The notes: a model not told the origin generated them from the sequence alone. Counted from the stretch's first letter, positions 42,070 to 50,137 are shown. The stretch: 64,000 nt of DNA from CAVREM01 sp963728825 (GCA_963728825.1 CAVSLA010000002.1:1-64000), one strand, 5' to 3'. Program-made: numbers and translations.

Positions 42070-43314
42070 ATGCTCACTCGCCACGACTTTCTGGTTGCCG
42101 GAGCAGCTGCGTCCGTCGGCTGGCTGATGCCGCGCCTCGGTGCGCGCGCGCGCGACGCGATCCAGGAGCCATCGACACGCGTCGATCGGGTAGCGCGCCT
42201 CATCGAAGCGTACGACGCACAAGGGATCCACCGGACCGGTACCGACTCTGACGATGCTTCGGGTGCGTGGCTGGTGGAGCAGGCGCGAGCGGCCGGCGCC
42301 GAAGTGGTATTGGAGCCCTTCCGTCTCGCTCGCGTCGAGGTGCAAGGTTGTTCGGTCGACGCGGCCGGCCGGACTATCGAGGGTCTTCCGCTGTTCGACG
42401 GCGGCTTTACCGGGGCGGACGGGGTCACCGGACGCCTGGGCTTGCCTGACACGAACGCCGATATCGCGCTGGTGACGCTCGATTCGGCCGCCATCTCGAG
42501 CGAAGGTCGCTCAATCGGCGAACTGCGCGGCGGCGCGCGTCATCGCGCGATCGTCGGCATCACCCGCGGCGGCCAGCCCGGCCTCATCCCGATGAACGCC
42601 GTCCGGTTCGCCGATCCGTACAGGATACCCGTCGTCCAGGTCGGCTCGAATGATGCCGTCTGGTTGCAGGAGCTCGCCAGCCGCAACGAGCGGATCCGGG
42701 TCATCGCTCACGCCGTTCGCCGCGACGACACGGCGGCCAACGTGGTGGCGACCGTCCGCGGGAGGCGATCGGAGCTTCCGCCGCTCGTCGTGATGACCCC
42801 TCGCAGTGGATGGTGGCACTGCGCGAGCGAGCGGGGTGGCGGCCTGGCCTGCTGGGTCGAGACGATTCGCGCTGCGGCACAGGCGCGCCCGGCGAAAACC
42901 ATCCAGTTCGTGGCGTCGAGCGGCCACGAGCTCGGTCACCTCGGACTCGATGGTTTCATTTCGCGTCGCCATGAGCTGGTGAAGGGCGCGACCGCCTGGC
43001 TGCACCTCGGCGCGAACATCGGCGCCGCGGGCGGGCGGATGCGGCTGCAGGCGTCGGACGATCAGATGGAAGAGCGTGCGGCGGCGGCGCTGAAAGGCGC
43101 AGCCGCTTCGGTCGACGTCCGGGTTCCGCGTGGTACGGTCCCCGCGGGCGAGGCGCGCAATATTCACGTCGGCGGCGGCCGCTACGCGTCGCTCGTCGGC
43201 AACGGTCCCTACTTTCACAGCCTGGCGGATCGCTGGCCCGTCGCGGTCGACGCCGCTGCGGTGGCCCGCTATGCGTCGGCGGTGGCCGACCTCGCGATTC
43301 AGCTGGCGGAATAG
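42070..43314 (+). CDS. exported M28-like protein with degenerate active site
   Basis: The 414-residue product starts with a signal-like segment (MLTRHDFLVAGAAASVGWLMPRLGARA). It has a PA-like insert (residues about 95-215) and then a fold like the M28 aminopeptidases: LPPLVVMTPRSGWWHCASERGGGLACWVETIR, KTIQFVASSGHELGHLGLDGF and NGPYFHSLADRWPVAV. In active M28 enzymes the first block would carry the zinc ligands H-x-D and D. Here those positions read TPRS and SER, so catalysis is doubtful. The ATG follows the upstream terminator by 4 bp and has no ribosome site. The next gene follows by 2 bp. Confidence 0.72.
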   Translation: MLTRHDFLVAGAAASVGWLMPRLGARARDAIQEPSTRVDRVARLIEAYDAQGIHRTGTDSDDASGAWLVEQARAAGAEVVLEPFRLARVEVQGCSVDAAGRTIEGLPLFDGGFTGADGVTGRLGLPDTNADIALVTLDSAAISSEGRSIGELRGGARHRAIVGITRGGQPGLIPMNAVRFADPYRIPVVQVGSNDAVWLQELASRNERIRVIAHAVRRDDTAANVVATVRGRRSELPPLVVMTPRSGWWHCASERGGGLACWVETIRAAAQARPAKTIQFVASSGHELGHLGLDGFISRRHELVKGATAWLHLGANIGAAGGRMRLQASDDQMEERAAAALKGAAASVDVRVPRGTVPAGEARNIHVGGGRYASLVGNGPYFHSLADRWPVAVDAAAVARYASAVADLAIQLAE

Positions 43315-43316
43315 CG

Positions 43317-44174
43317 ATGCGGCCGCAGCTTGCTGTGCCCACGCTCGTCTTCCTGGCCTCGTCGGCCATTGCCGCACAGGTCCCGCTCGGCAAGGAAGCG
43401 GCGGAACTGCGCGTGCATCTGGCATTGGCGTCGCTGGATCGGTACCTCGAGACCTGGAACTCACGCGATCCCAGGCGCTGGGCAACGTCGCTGCACTTTC
43501 CGCATGTCAGGCCGGGGCCTGGCGTGTTCGAGTTGTCCGAGACACCGGAGCAATACGCCGCCGGCGTCAACTACCAGCAGACGCTTGCCACCGGATGGCA
43601 TCACTCGGAATGGACATCTCGTCGCGTTCTGCAGGTGGGCGTGAATCAGGCGCACGTGGCGGGCAGCTGGCAGCGCTATACAGAGGACGATCGTCCGCTG
43701 GCCGGCAACGACATCACCTACATCGTCACCAACCGGGACGGGCAGTGGGGTGTGTTGTCGCGGTTTGCGGCCGGCCCGAGCGGCTTGGAGGCGCCGGCGG
43801 CCGCGGTCAACGGCGCGGCGGCGCGCAAAGCTGTCGAAGCGTATTTCGCGGCTCTGAACCATCACGACGTGAAAGCATTCGCGTCAGCGCTCCACTATCC
43901 GTACGTCCGCATCTCGGACGGCGTCGTGGAGCTGTCGCGGACGAGCGCGGACCTGCTCGCCGGTTCCGAGCCCGGCCGGCTGCGCACGTGGTTCGAGACG
44001 CGTCAGGACCGCATCGAAGTGGTTCAGGCGAGCGCGAACGGCGTCAACATCGCCGTCACCTACAGCCGCCGCGATCGGAGTGGACGCATCATGTCGGCGT
44101 ATGAGGCCGTTCTGCTCGCCGTGCGGCGTGACGACGTCTGGAAGATCCAGGCGATTGCCACGATGGGGACCTGA
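43317..44174 (+). CDS. secreted protein with two NTF2-like domains
   Basis: The 285-residue protein has a signal peptide (MRPQLAVPTLVFLASSAIAAQ) and then two copies of an NTF2-like unit: LASLDRYLETWNSRDPRRWATSLHFPHVR... (residues about 35-150) and VEAYFAALNHHDVKAFASALHYPYVRIS... (about 165-283). The shared pattern (W/L-N-x-x-D-x-x-x-x-A-x-x-L-H-x-P-x-V-R) indicates an internal duplication. Ligand and role are unknown. It follows the M28-like gene by 2 bp and is probably co-transcribed. Confidence 0.8.
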   Translation: MRPQLAVPTLVFLASSAIAAQVPLGKEAAELRVHLALASLDRYLETWNSRDPRRWATSLHFPHVRPGPGVFELSETPEQYAAGVNYQQTLATGWHHSEWTSRRVLQVGVNQAHVAGSWQRYTEDDRPLAGNDITYIVTNRDGQWGVLSRFAAGPSGLEAPAAAVNGAAARKAVEAYFAALNHHDVKAFASALHYPYVRISDGVVELSRTSADLLAGSEPGRLRTWFETRQDRIEVVQASANGVNIAVTYSRRDRSGRIMSAYEAVLLAVRRDDVWKIQAIATMGT

Positions 44175-44177
44175 GGA

Positions 44178-44205
44178 ATTGCAAATTGCAGATTGCAAAT
44201 TGCAG
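44178..44205. repeat. four tandem heptamers ATTGCAA/ATTGCAG
   Basis: ATTGCAA, ATTGCAG, ATTGCAA, ATTGCAG follow without gap, 4 bp after a stop codon, in a region much richer in A/T than the genes beside it. It is one of the heptamer arrays discussed in the findings. Confidence 0.9.
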
Positions 44206-44248
44206 ATTTACAGCGCAGATACTGTCTAAGCTGGATAGCGAGGCGCTC

Positions 44249-44725
44249 ATGACGATTCGGCTAGCCGCGCTCGTCGGTGTATGTCTGCTGGTTCCCTCGG
44301 TCGTTGGTCGGGCGCAGCAGCCGGCCGCGACGCCGCCTCCAGTACCGCTCATCGACGGGAAGAACCTGATCATGCAGCCCGAGCAGGCGGCGACCGGGGC
44401 TCGCGTCATGGGTGATTCGTCGAAGCCCGGATGGTATGTGACGCGGACGCGCTTTGCGGCGGGGAGAGGCAGCCGGCCGCACTATCACGATCAGGATCGC
44501 TATGTCACGGTCATCAAGGGCACCTGGTGGACCGGGTCCGGTGACGTGTATCGACCGGAGACGATGGTGCCGATCAAGGCCGGAGGGTTCATGTTCCACC
44601 CCGCGGGCTACCATCACTACGATCAGGCGAGAGACGAAGAAGTGATCGTTCAGATCATGGGCATGGGACCTGTCAAGACGGTCTCGACCGAAGTCGACGA
44701 AAAAGGGGAACCGATACGGAGGTGA
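44249..44725 (+). CDS. exported cupin domain protein
   Basis: The 158-residue product has a signal peptide (MTIRLAALVGVCLLVPSVVGRAQ) and a single cupin: YVTRTRFAAGRGSRPHYHDQDRYVTVIKGTWW carries the metal ligands H-x-H-x-(4)-Y/E, and GGFMFHPAGYHHYDQARDEEVIVQI the second histidine. Cupins can be enzymes or sensors; the substrate is not evident. It precedes the DUF6152 gene by 3 bp. Confidence 0.85.
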   Translation: MTIRLAALVGVCLLVPSVVGRAQQPAATPPPVPLIDGKNLIMQPEQAATGARVMGDSSKPGWYVTRTRFAAGRGSRPHYHDQDRYVTVIKGTWWTGSGDVYRPETMVPIKAGGFMFHPAGYHHYDQARDEEVIVQIMGMGPVKTVSTEVDEKGEPIRR

Positions 44726-44728
44726 TCG

Positions 44729-45115
44729 ATGCGGAGCTACCTGATCGTCGCGCTCGCCGTCGCGGCGCTGGCGGCGGCACCGTCCGCACACCACTCCTTC
44801 AATGCGTTCTACTTCGAGGAACAATCGATCTCGGTTGAAGGGGAGATCACCGAGTTCCACTACATCAACCCGCACGCCTGGGTCTATCTCGCCGCGCTCG
44901 ACGTCGAAGGCATCCTCCGGCACGTCGGCGCGGAGTGGTCCAATCCGGCCCGACTCACCCAGCAGCAGATCCGCAAGGACACCCTGAAGCCCGGCGATCG
45001 CGTGATCATCACCGGCAGCCCGTCACGCGATCCCCAGGACTTCAAGATCCACCTGAAGCGAATCGTCAGACCGGCGGACGGCTGGAACTGGGCCGGCCGC
45101 GCCGAACGCCGCTAA
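44729..45115 (+). CDS. DUF6152 family secreted protein
   Basis: The 128-residue protein has a short signal (MRSYLIVALAVAALAAAPSAHHSF) followed by the conserved core SVEGEITEFHYINPHAWVYL...EWSNPARLTQQQIRKDTLKPGDRVIITGSPSRDP, the DUF6152 pattern. It is probably periplasmic, of beta type, and of unknown function. It forms an operon with the cupin gene, and a heptamer array follows its stop. Confidence 0.85.
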   Translation: MRSYLIVALAVAALAAAPSAHHSFNAFYFEEQSISVEGEITEFHYINPHAWVYLAALDVEGILRHVGAEWSNPARLTQQQIRKDTLKPGDRVIITGSPSRDPQDFKIHLKRIVRPADGWNWAGRAERR

Positions 45116-45128
45116 TCCGCCGCAAGGG

Positions 45129-45219
45129 GGCACTCGGCACCCAGCACCCAGCACCCGGCACCGAGCACCCGGCACCCGGCACCGAGCACCCGGCACGCGG
45201 CACCCGGCCCCCGGCACCC
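45129..45219. repeat. 13 tandem heptamers (GGCACCC/GGCACCG/AGCACCC)
   Basis: Thirteen 7-bp units run with no spacing error between the DUF6152 stop and the TTGACA box of the PadR-ADOP operon. Variation is confined mainly to the first and last base of the unit. Confidence 0.95.
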
Positions 45220-45225
45220 TTCTCC

Positions 45226-45273
45226 TTGACATCCTAGGAAACCCGTCCTAGGCTCTCCTAGTAATACAAGGAG
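45226..45273 (+). promoter_or_regulatory. promoter, CCTAGG operator repeats and ribosome site of PadR-ADOP operon
   Basis: TTGACA (45226-45231) is 17 bp from TAGGCT (45249-45254). Three CCTAG words, TCCTAGGA (45232-45239), TCCTAGG (45246-45252) and TCCTAG (45256-45261), cover the spacer and -10. AAGGAG at 45268-45273 precedes the TTG start by 8 bp. The layout repeats that at 3.0 kb with a different operator word. Confidence 0.8.
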
Positions 45274-45281
45274 AGAGACGC

Positions 45282-45623
45282 TTGCCGACGACCACCGAGC
45301 TCCTGCAAGGCACGCTGGACCTGCTGATCCTCAAGGCGGTCTCACTCGGGCCGACCCATGGCTACGGCGTGCTGCTGCGTATTCAGCAGATCTCCCGCGA
45401 CAAGCTGCAGATTCAGCAGGGCTCCCTCTATCCCGCACTCTATCGGCTCGAGCATCAGGGCCTGGTGTCGTCGGAGTGGGGCGAGTCGGACAACGGGCGC
45501 CGCGCGAAGTACTACAAGCTCACCGCCGGCGGCCGGAAACGACTGAACCAGGAGGTCGCCTACTGGCAGCGACTATCCGCCGCGATCGGACATGTCCTGG
45601 ACGCCGGACCCGGTGACCTGTGA
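45282..45623 (+). CDS. PadR family transcriptional regulator
   Basis: The 113-residue protein starts at TTG after AAGGAG. It reads LPTTTELLQGTLDLLILKAVSLGPTHGYGVLLRIQQIS, then QQGSLYPALYRLEHQGLVSSEW and RRAKYYKLTAGGRKRL, the full PadR winged helix. Its stop overlaps the GTG of the ADOP permease (GTGA), so the two are coupled. The CCTAGG repeats over its promoter are the likely self-binding site (inferred). Confidence 0.95.
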   Translation: MPTTTELLQGTLDLLILKAVSLGPTHGYGVLLRIQQISRDKLQIQQGSLYPALYRLEHQGLVSSEWGESDNGRRAKYYKLTAGGRKRLNQEVAYWQRLSAAIGHVLDAGPGDL

Positions 45624-48361
45624 ACGTCCGGACGATGCTTCGGTCATTCCTGACGGGGCTGGTCCGGCCCCGTAAAAACAGACGCGAGATGGAAGAGGAG
45701 TGGTCGTTCCATCTGGCTGAGCGCACCACGACGCTCATGGCGAGCGGCCTGCCCAGAGCAGCTGCCGCAGCGCAGGCGCGGCGGGAGTTTGGCGATCCGC
45801 TGCGCTGGACGGAGCAGGCCCGAGAGGTGCGCGGCTGGGGATGGCTGCACGATGTTGCCGCCGACATCCGCTACGCGATGCATCAAATGCGTCGCGCACC
45901 GGCCTTCGCAATCGTCGCGATTACCACTCTGGCCCTGGGTATCGGCGCCAACACCGCGATCTTTTCGATCGCGCGCGCGCTGCTGTTGCGGCCGCTGCCG
46001 GTAATCGATCCGCAGCGCCTCGTCGCCGTCGGCACGCCGAACGACATCGATGAGTCCTGGACGTTCACGATCTGGGACGAGATCCGGCAGCGCGCGCAGC
46101 CGTTCGCTGGTGCCTTCGCCTTCGGCCGCCAGCGGTTCGATCTGTCCGAGCGTGGCGAGACCGAGCCGATCGAAGGGCTCTACGCCAGCGGCGATTTCTT
46201 TCCCGTGCTGGGCGTGCGTGCGCTGATCGGTCGGACGTTCTCCGCTGCGGACGACGTCGCGGGTGTCGGCGCCGGTGTGGATGGCCCGGTGGCGGTGATC
46301 AGCTACGGGTTCTGGCAGCGCCGGTTCGGTGGCGCCGACGTCGTCGGACAGACGCTCAGGATTCAGCGGGTGCCGTTCACTATCATCGGCGTGACGCCTC
46401 CTGAATTCTTCGGCGCCGAGGTTGGGCGCAGCTTCGACGTGGTGCTGCCGCTGAATACCGAGCGGATTGTGCGCGGCAATGCGACCGTTCTCGGCCGCGA
46501 ATCGGGCCAGTACTTCCTGAGAATCATGTTGCGCCTGCGCGCCGACCAATCGATCGACGCCGCATCGGCCACGCTGCGCGGGCTGCAGCCGCAGATTCGT
46601 GAAGCGGCCATGCCGACCAAGCTGCCGCCCGATTTCCAGCTGCAGTTTCTCAAACAGCCCTTTGCGCTCGTTCCGGCCGTGCGTGGTATTTCGAGCCTGC
46701 GCGGCCAGTACCAGACGCCACTCCTCACCACGCTCGCGATCGTCGCCATCGTCCTCCTGATTGCCTGCGCCAACCTCGCCAACCTGCTGTTGGCCCGCGC
46801 GACTGCGCGCCACGAAACGAGCGTGCGGCTGGCGCTTGGTGCGGGACGTTGGCGGCTGGCGCGGCAGATGATCGTCGAGACGTTGACGCTGGCGGCGGCC
46901 GGTGCGGCGCTCGGCCTGGTGCTCGCCGCAGGGGTGGGCGATCTGCTGGTCGCCCAGCTGTCGACCATCGACGCCCCGATCACACTGGATCTGCAGCTGG
47001 ATTGGCGGGTCATCGGCTTTGCGCTGGCCGCGACGCTGATCACGGCGCTCTTGTTCGGTGTGGGGCCGGCGTGGCGGGAAGCGCACGGGGAGCCGGGTGA
47101 CACCCTCAAACAAAGCGGTCGTGGCGCTGTCGGCGGAAGAAGCGGGATGTCGCCGGCCCTGGTCATCGGTCAGGTGGCGCTTTCGATGCTGCTGGTGGTC
47201 GCCTCAGGGCTGTTCATTCGAACCGTCATCGCCCTGTCGACGGTTCCTCTCGGTATCGATGCCGACAACATTCTGGTGATCAATGTCGACGTCGCCCGAG
47301 CGGCGATTCCGCCGGCAAACCGGATCGCGTTCTTCCAACAGGTCGTCGAGCGGCTCGAAGCTGTGCCCGGCGTCGATTCCGCCGCGGCGTCGATGGTGAC
47401 GCCGATCGGCGGCGGAGGCATCATCGACGAGGTCGAGGTGGCCGGCGTGGCTCCTGCCCCCGACGGTGAGTCGGCTGTCGGGCTGCCGCGCTTCTGGAAC
47501 GCCAACAGCGCGATGCTCAACTACGTCACGCCCGGCTTTCTGGCGACTTATCGCATGACGCTGAAAGCAGGCCGCTCCTTTACCAACGAGGATGGCGCCG
47601 GCTCCGAGCCGGTGGCCATCGTCAACGAGGCATTCATCCGCAAGTTTCTGCGGGATCGCGAGCCGCTGGGGGCCGCCGTGACCCACCGGCTGGGGAACAC
47701 GCGCGGTACGAGTCGCCGAGTGGTGGGTGTGGTGAACGACGCGGTCTACGATTCGCTGCGGGGCGGGGCTCGCCCCGTGTTCTTCGTCCCATTCGGTCAG
47801 CTGACTCTTCCGGGTGCACGGACATTGGTCCCGGTCAGCGTCAGGGCCGCCGCTGGTTCACCGGCGGCGCTCTCGCAAAGCGTGGCGAACGCGCTCTCGA
47901 CGTTCGAGCCGAACCTTGTGTTCTCGTTCCGTTCGCTGCAGGAGCGGGTCAACTCGACCTTCGTCCACGAGCGGCTGCTCGCAGTCCTATCGGGGTTTTT
48001 CGGTGGGCTGGCACTACTGCTCGCAGCGATCGGACTCTATGGCGTAACTGCGTACAGTGTGGCACGCCGTCGGGCCGAGATCGGGATACGCCTGGCGCTT
48101 GGCGCGGGACCGCGACGAGTGGTGCGACAGGTGCTCAACAGCGTATTCGTTCTGATCTCGATCGGCGTTATAGTTGGCGGCGTCGCGAGCGTATGGCTGA
48201 CCCGGTTCGTTGCCTTGCTGCTCTACGGCCTCGAACCGAACGACCCGGCGACGCTTGCCGGGGCGACGCTCGTGCTGGCAGCGGTCGGTGCATTCGCCGG
48301 CTGGCTGCCGGCCTACCGCGCATCGAGGATTGATCCGGCTGAGGTGTTACGGGAGAACTAG
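45620..48361 (+). CDS. ADOP-family ABC transporter permease (FtsX/MacB-like)
   Basis: The 913-residue protein has the acidobacterial N-terminal extension (FHLAERTTTLMASGLPRAAAAAQARREFGDPLRW). After that come two MacB_PCD/FtsX units: AFAIVAITTLALGIGANTAIF near 95, LLTTLAIVAIVLLIACANLANLLLARA near 370, and the second half from about 515 (ALVIGQVALSMLLVVASGLF), with LALLLAAIGLYGVTAYSV and the final DPAEVLREN. It is an inner-membrane protein of unknown substrate with no ATPase partner nearby. It is coupled to PadR and followed after 15 bp by a 36-residue membrane peptide. Confidence 0.94.
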   Translation: MNVRTMLRSFLTGLVRPRKNRREMEEEWSFHLAERTTTLMASGLPRAAAAAQARREFGDPLRWTEQAREVRGWGWLHDVAADIRYAMHQMRRAPAFAIVAITTLALGIGANTAIFSIARALLLRPLPVIDPQRLVAVGTPNDIDESWTFTIWDEIRQRAQPFAGAFAFGRQRFDLSERGETEPIEGLYASGDFFPVLGVRALIGRTFSAADDVAGVGAGVDGPVAVISYGFWQRRFGGADVVGQTLRIQRVPFTIIGVTPPEFFGAEVGRSFDVVLPLNTERIVRGNATVLGRESGQYFLRIMLRLRADQSIDAASATLRGLQPQIREAAMPTKLPPDFQLQFLKQPFALVPAVRGISSLRGQYQTPLLTTLAIVAIVLLIACANLANLLLARATARHETSVRLALGAGRWRLARQMIVETLTLAAAGAALGLVLAAGVGDLLVAQLSTIDAPITLDLQLDWRVIGFALAATLITALLFGVGPAWREAHGEPGDTLKQSGRGAVGGRSGMSPALVIGQVALSMLLVVASGLFIRTVIALSTVPLGIDADNILVINVDVARAAIPPANRIAFFQQVVERLEAVPGVDSAAASMVTPIGGGGIIDEVEVAGVAPAPDGESAVGLPRFWNANSAMLNYVTPGFLATYRMTLKAGRSFTNEDGAGSEPVAIVNEAFIRKFLRDREPLGAAVTHRLGNTRGTSRRVVGVVNDAVYDSLRGGARPVFFVPFGQLTLPGARTLVPVSVRAAAGSPAALSQSVANALSTFEPNLVFSFRSLQERVNSTFVHERLLAVLSGFFGGLALLLAAIGLYGVTAYSVARRRAEIGIRLALGAGPRRVVRQVLNSVFVLISIGVIVGGVASVWLTRFVALLLYGLEPNDPATLAGATLVLAAVGAFAGWLPAYRASRIDPAEVLREN

Positions 48362-48376
48362 AACCGGAGGCACACG

Positions 48377-48487
48377 ATGAGGCTCAGAACCACCGCCGTC
48401 GACATCCGCTTGATGCTCGCAATCGTCGGCATGGCACTGCTCGTGTTCACCTGGTTTCGATTGATCCAATGGGCAGGTAGGAACTGA
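48377..48487 (+). CDS. 36-residue single-pass membrane peptide after ADOP permease
   Basis: An ATG with GGAGG six bases before it opens 36 codons: a basic N-terminus (MRLRTTAVDIR), a hydrophobic helix (LMLAIVGMALLVFTWFRLI) and a short polar tail. It lies 15 bp after the permease stop on the same strand, so it should be the third gene of the operon. Size, ribosome site and topology are those of small accessory subunits of membrane complexes. I know no family for it. Confidence 0.55.
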   Translation: MRLRTTAVDIRLMLAIVGMALLVFTWFRLIQWAGRN

Positions 48488-48495
48488 AAAGCGCA

Positions 48496-48579
48496 ATTAG
48501 GAATTCGGAATCAAGAATTAGGAATTTCTCCTTCGGCTCTCTTCATTCTTAATTCCCAATTCCTACTTCCTAATTCATG
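48496..48579. repeat. inverted pair of heptamer arrays (ATTAGGA / ATTCCTA type)
   Basis: ATTAGGA, ATTCGGA, ATCAAGA, ATTAGGA (48496-48523) face ATTCTTA, ATTCCCA, ATTCCTA, CTTCCTA, ATTCATG (48545-48579). The two halves are roughly reverse complements and could form a hairpin with a 20-base loop. It lies directly beside the tRNA-His 3' end. Confidence 0.85.
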
Positions 48580-48583
48580 TTTT

Positions 48584-48659
48584 TGGGGTGGGCGACGGGT
48601 ATCGAACCCGCGACCTCCTGAGCCACAGTCAGGCGTTCTACCACTGAACTACGCCCACC
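48584..48659 (-). tRNA. tRNA-His (GTG)
   Basis: On the minus strand: the extra G at -1, acceptor GTGGGCG/CGCCCAC with C73, anticodon stem CCTGA/TCAGG with loop CTGTGGC (anticodon GUG), T loop TTCGATA and an encoded CCA. Repeat arrays flank it on both sides. Confidence 0.96.
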
Positions 48660-48670
48660 ATAAAAAGAAA

Positions 48671-48772
48671 TTGGAGAGTTGGAGATTTCGTGAATTGGTG
48701 AATTCGTGAAGTCCCATCGGTGAATTTTGGGTTAGTGAAATTCACCAACTCTCCAACTCACCAACTCTCCAA
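48671..48772. repeat. inverted pair of octamer arrays beside tRNA-His
   Basis: Five 8-bp units (TTGGAGAG, TTGGAGAT, TTCGTGAA, TTGGTGAA, TTCGTGAA) at 48671-48710 face four units (TTCACCAA, CTCTCCAA, CTCACCAA, CTCTCCAA) at 48741-48772. The halves are approximate reverse complements. The unit is 8 bp here, not 7. Confidence 0.85.
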
Positions 48773-48801
48773 GTCCAACTGGAAAGTGTAGCACGCGTCG
48801 A

Positions 48802-49758
48802 TTATTCGACGCTATCGGCGGGCACCGCAGGATCCGTGGACAGGGTCGCATCGGTGATCTCGACCAGTTCGCCGTCCACGACTTTCATGCGCACGAGATA
48901 GATGTGGCTCGCGCGCTCGCCTTTGGCCTCGTACATCAACTTGTCGGCGCTCTGGATCATCGCGGCGGCGAGCCGCCGTGCGATGAAGCGGCGATCGGCG
49001 ACGCGGCCAAGCCACAGGCAGACGACGCCGACGTCGACGCGGACCGGTTGCACCGCCAGACGACGATCCTCAAGCGTCCAGTCGTGCCGCTCGACCGCTT
49101 CGCGGAACCGCTCGGCGATCGCGTAGGCCTGTGAGTAGTCCGCGAGATCCGGGATGAGAAAACAGAACTCGTCGCCGCCGAACCGCGCGTGGAGGTCCTT
49201 CGAACTCGCGCCGGCGCGCTCCTGCGCAATCAGGTCGTCCGAGCGCACCTGCTCGCGCAGCAGATGGGCGACGCGTTCGATGATCTGATCGCCGACGGCG
49301 TGGCCGAGCGCGTCGTTGTACCACTTGAATCCGGTGATATCGACCAGGCCGACCGCGCACCACTGGCCGCGCTGCTCGAGCGCGAGAAACGACTCGAGCT
49401 GCTCGGTGAACCGGCCGAAGTTCATCAACTTCGTCTTGGGATCGCGGTGCGACTTGTCGGTGAGATCGGCAACCAGCTGCTCGAAATAGCGCGAGATGCT
49501 GCTGACGGTCGCGTCCCGCGCGCTCAGCTCGGTCTTCGCGCGCGCCATCTTGTCGGCAAAGCCGCTCGAGAGCGCCTGAATCGCCTCGTGTTTCGATTCC
49601 TGCCACAGACGTTCGTGGCGCGTGAAGACCGCGTCGATCGACGCGACCAGCGCGCTCTCCAAGGACGGAGGAAGGTGCAGGTGCTCACGAATCCAGGCCT
49701 GCAGTTCGGTGCGGGTCTGCGGCTGAGGTTGCGAATTGGGCAGCGACTCGGGCCGCAT
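48802..49758 (-). CDS. GGDEF domain diguanylate cyclase
   Basis: The 318-residue protein has a helical N-terminal half without a known sensor domain (LQAWIREHLHLPPSLESALVASIDAVFTRHERLW...). A GGDEF domain follows (DPKTKLMNFGRFTEQLE, GLVDITGFKWYNDALGHAVGD, RFGGDEFCFLIPD), extended by about 40 residues at the end. It should make c-di-GMP from two GTP. There is no transmembrane segment. I set the start at MRPESLPNS because the open frame upstream of it is only a translation of the GGTGCC repeat array. The usual I-site RxxD is not obvious. Confidence 0.87.
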   Translation of the reverse strand: MRPESLPNSQPQPQTRTELQAWIREHLHLPPSLESALVASIDAVFTRHERLWQESKHEAIQALSSGFADKMARAKTELSARDATVSSISRYFEQLVADLTDKSHRDPKTKLMNFGRFTEQLESFLALEQRGQWCAVGLVDITGFKWYNDALGHAVGDQIIERVAHLLREQVRSDDLIAQERAGASSKDLHARFGGDEFCFLIPDLADYSQAYAIAERFREAVERHDWTLEDRRLAVQPVRVDVGVVCLWLGRVADRRFIARRLAAAMIQSADKLMYEAKGERASHIYLVRMKVVDGELVEITDATLSTDPAVPADSVE

Positions 49759-49810
49759 ACAGGGATCCGGTGGAACCTTTACAAATGACGTGCCGCTTTG
49801 CACTTCGTCG

Positions 49811-49915
49811 GGTGCCGGGTGCCCGGTGCCGCGGTGCAGGGTGCTGGTGCCGGGTGCGGGGTGCTGGTGCCGGGTGCACAGGGCTGGGGTGCGCAGTGCT
49901 GGTGTCAAGTGCACG
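49811..49915. repeat. GGTGCCG-type heptamer array before the GGDEF gene
   Basis: At least ten units of the type GGTGCCG, GGTGCCC, GGTGCAG or GGTGCGG cover 49811-49879 with a few 6- and 8-base steps, and decay toward 49915. It faces an array of the opposite orientation at 50138-50217. Confidence 0.85.
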
Positions 49916-50137
49916 GGGCGGCGCGCTGCGGAGGCGGGGTTCTGGGGGGCTAGCGCTTGTGCCTTGATGGATGTGCGCCGCGCTACTGAAGCCTGTTGAT
50001 GCACGTCGGTGTTGGGTCCCACTGCACGTCTTTTTCGATTAACTGGACTGAGGTGAGGTGTGTGCGACCGACATCCGAGACGTCATCGGGACAAAAAAAG
50101 GGTGCGGCAATAACGCCCGCACCCAGAAAATCGCAAT

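Noticed and set aside
45644..47113. 489-codon minus-strand open frame
   Set aside because: It is antisense to the second ADOP permease and has no recognisable domain.
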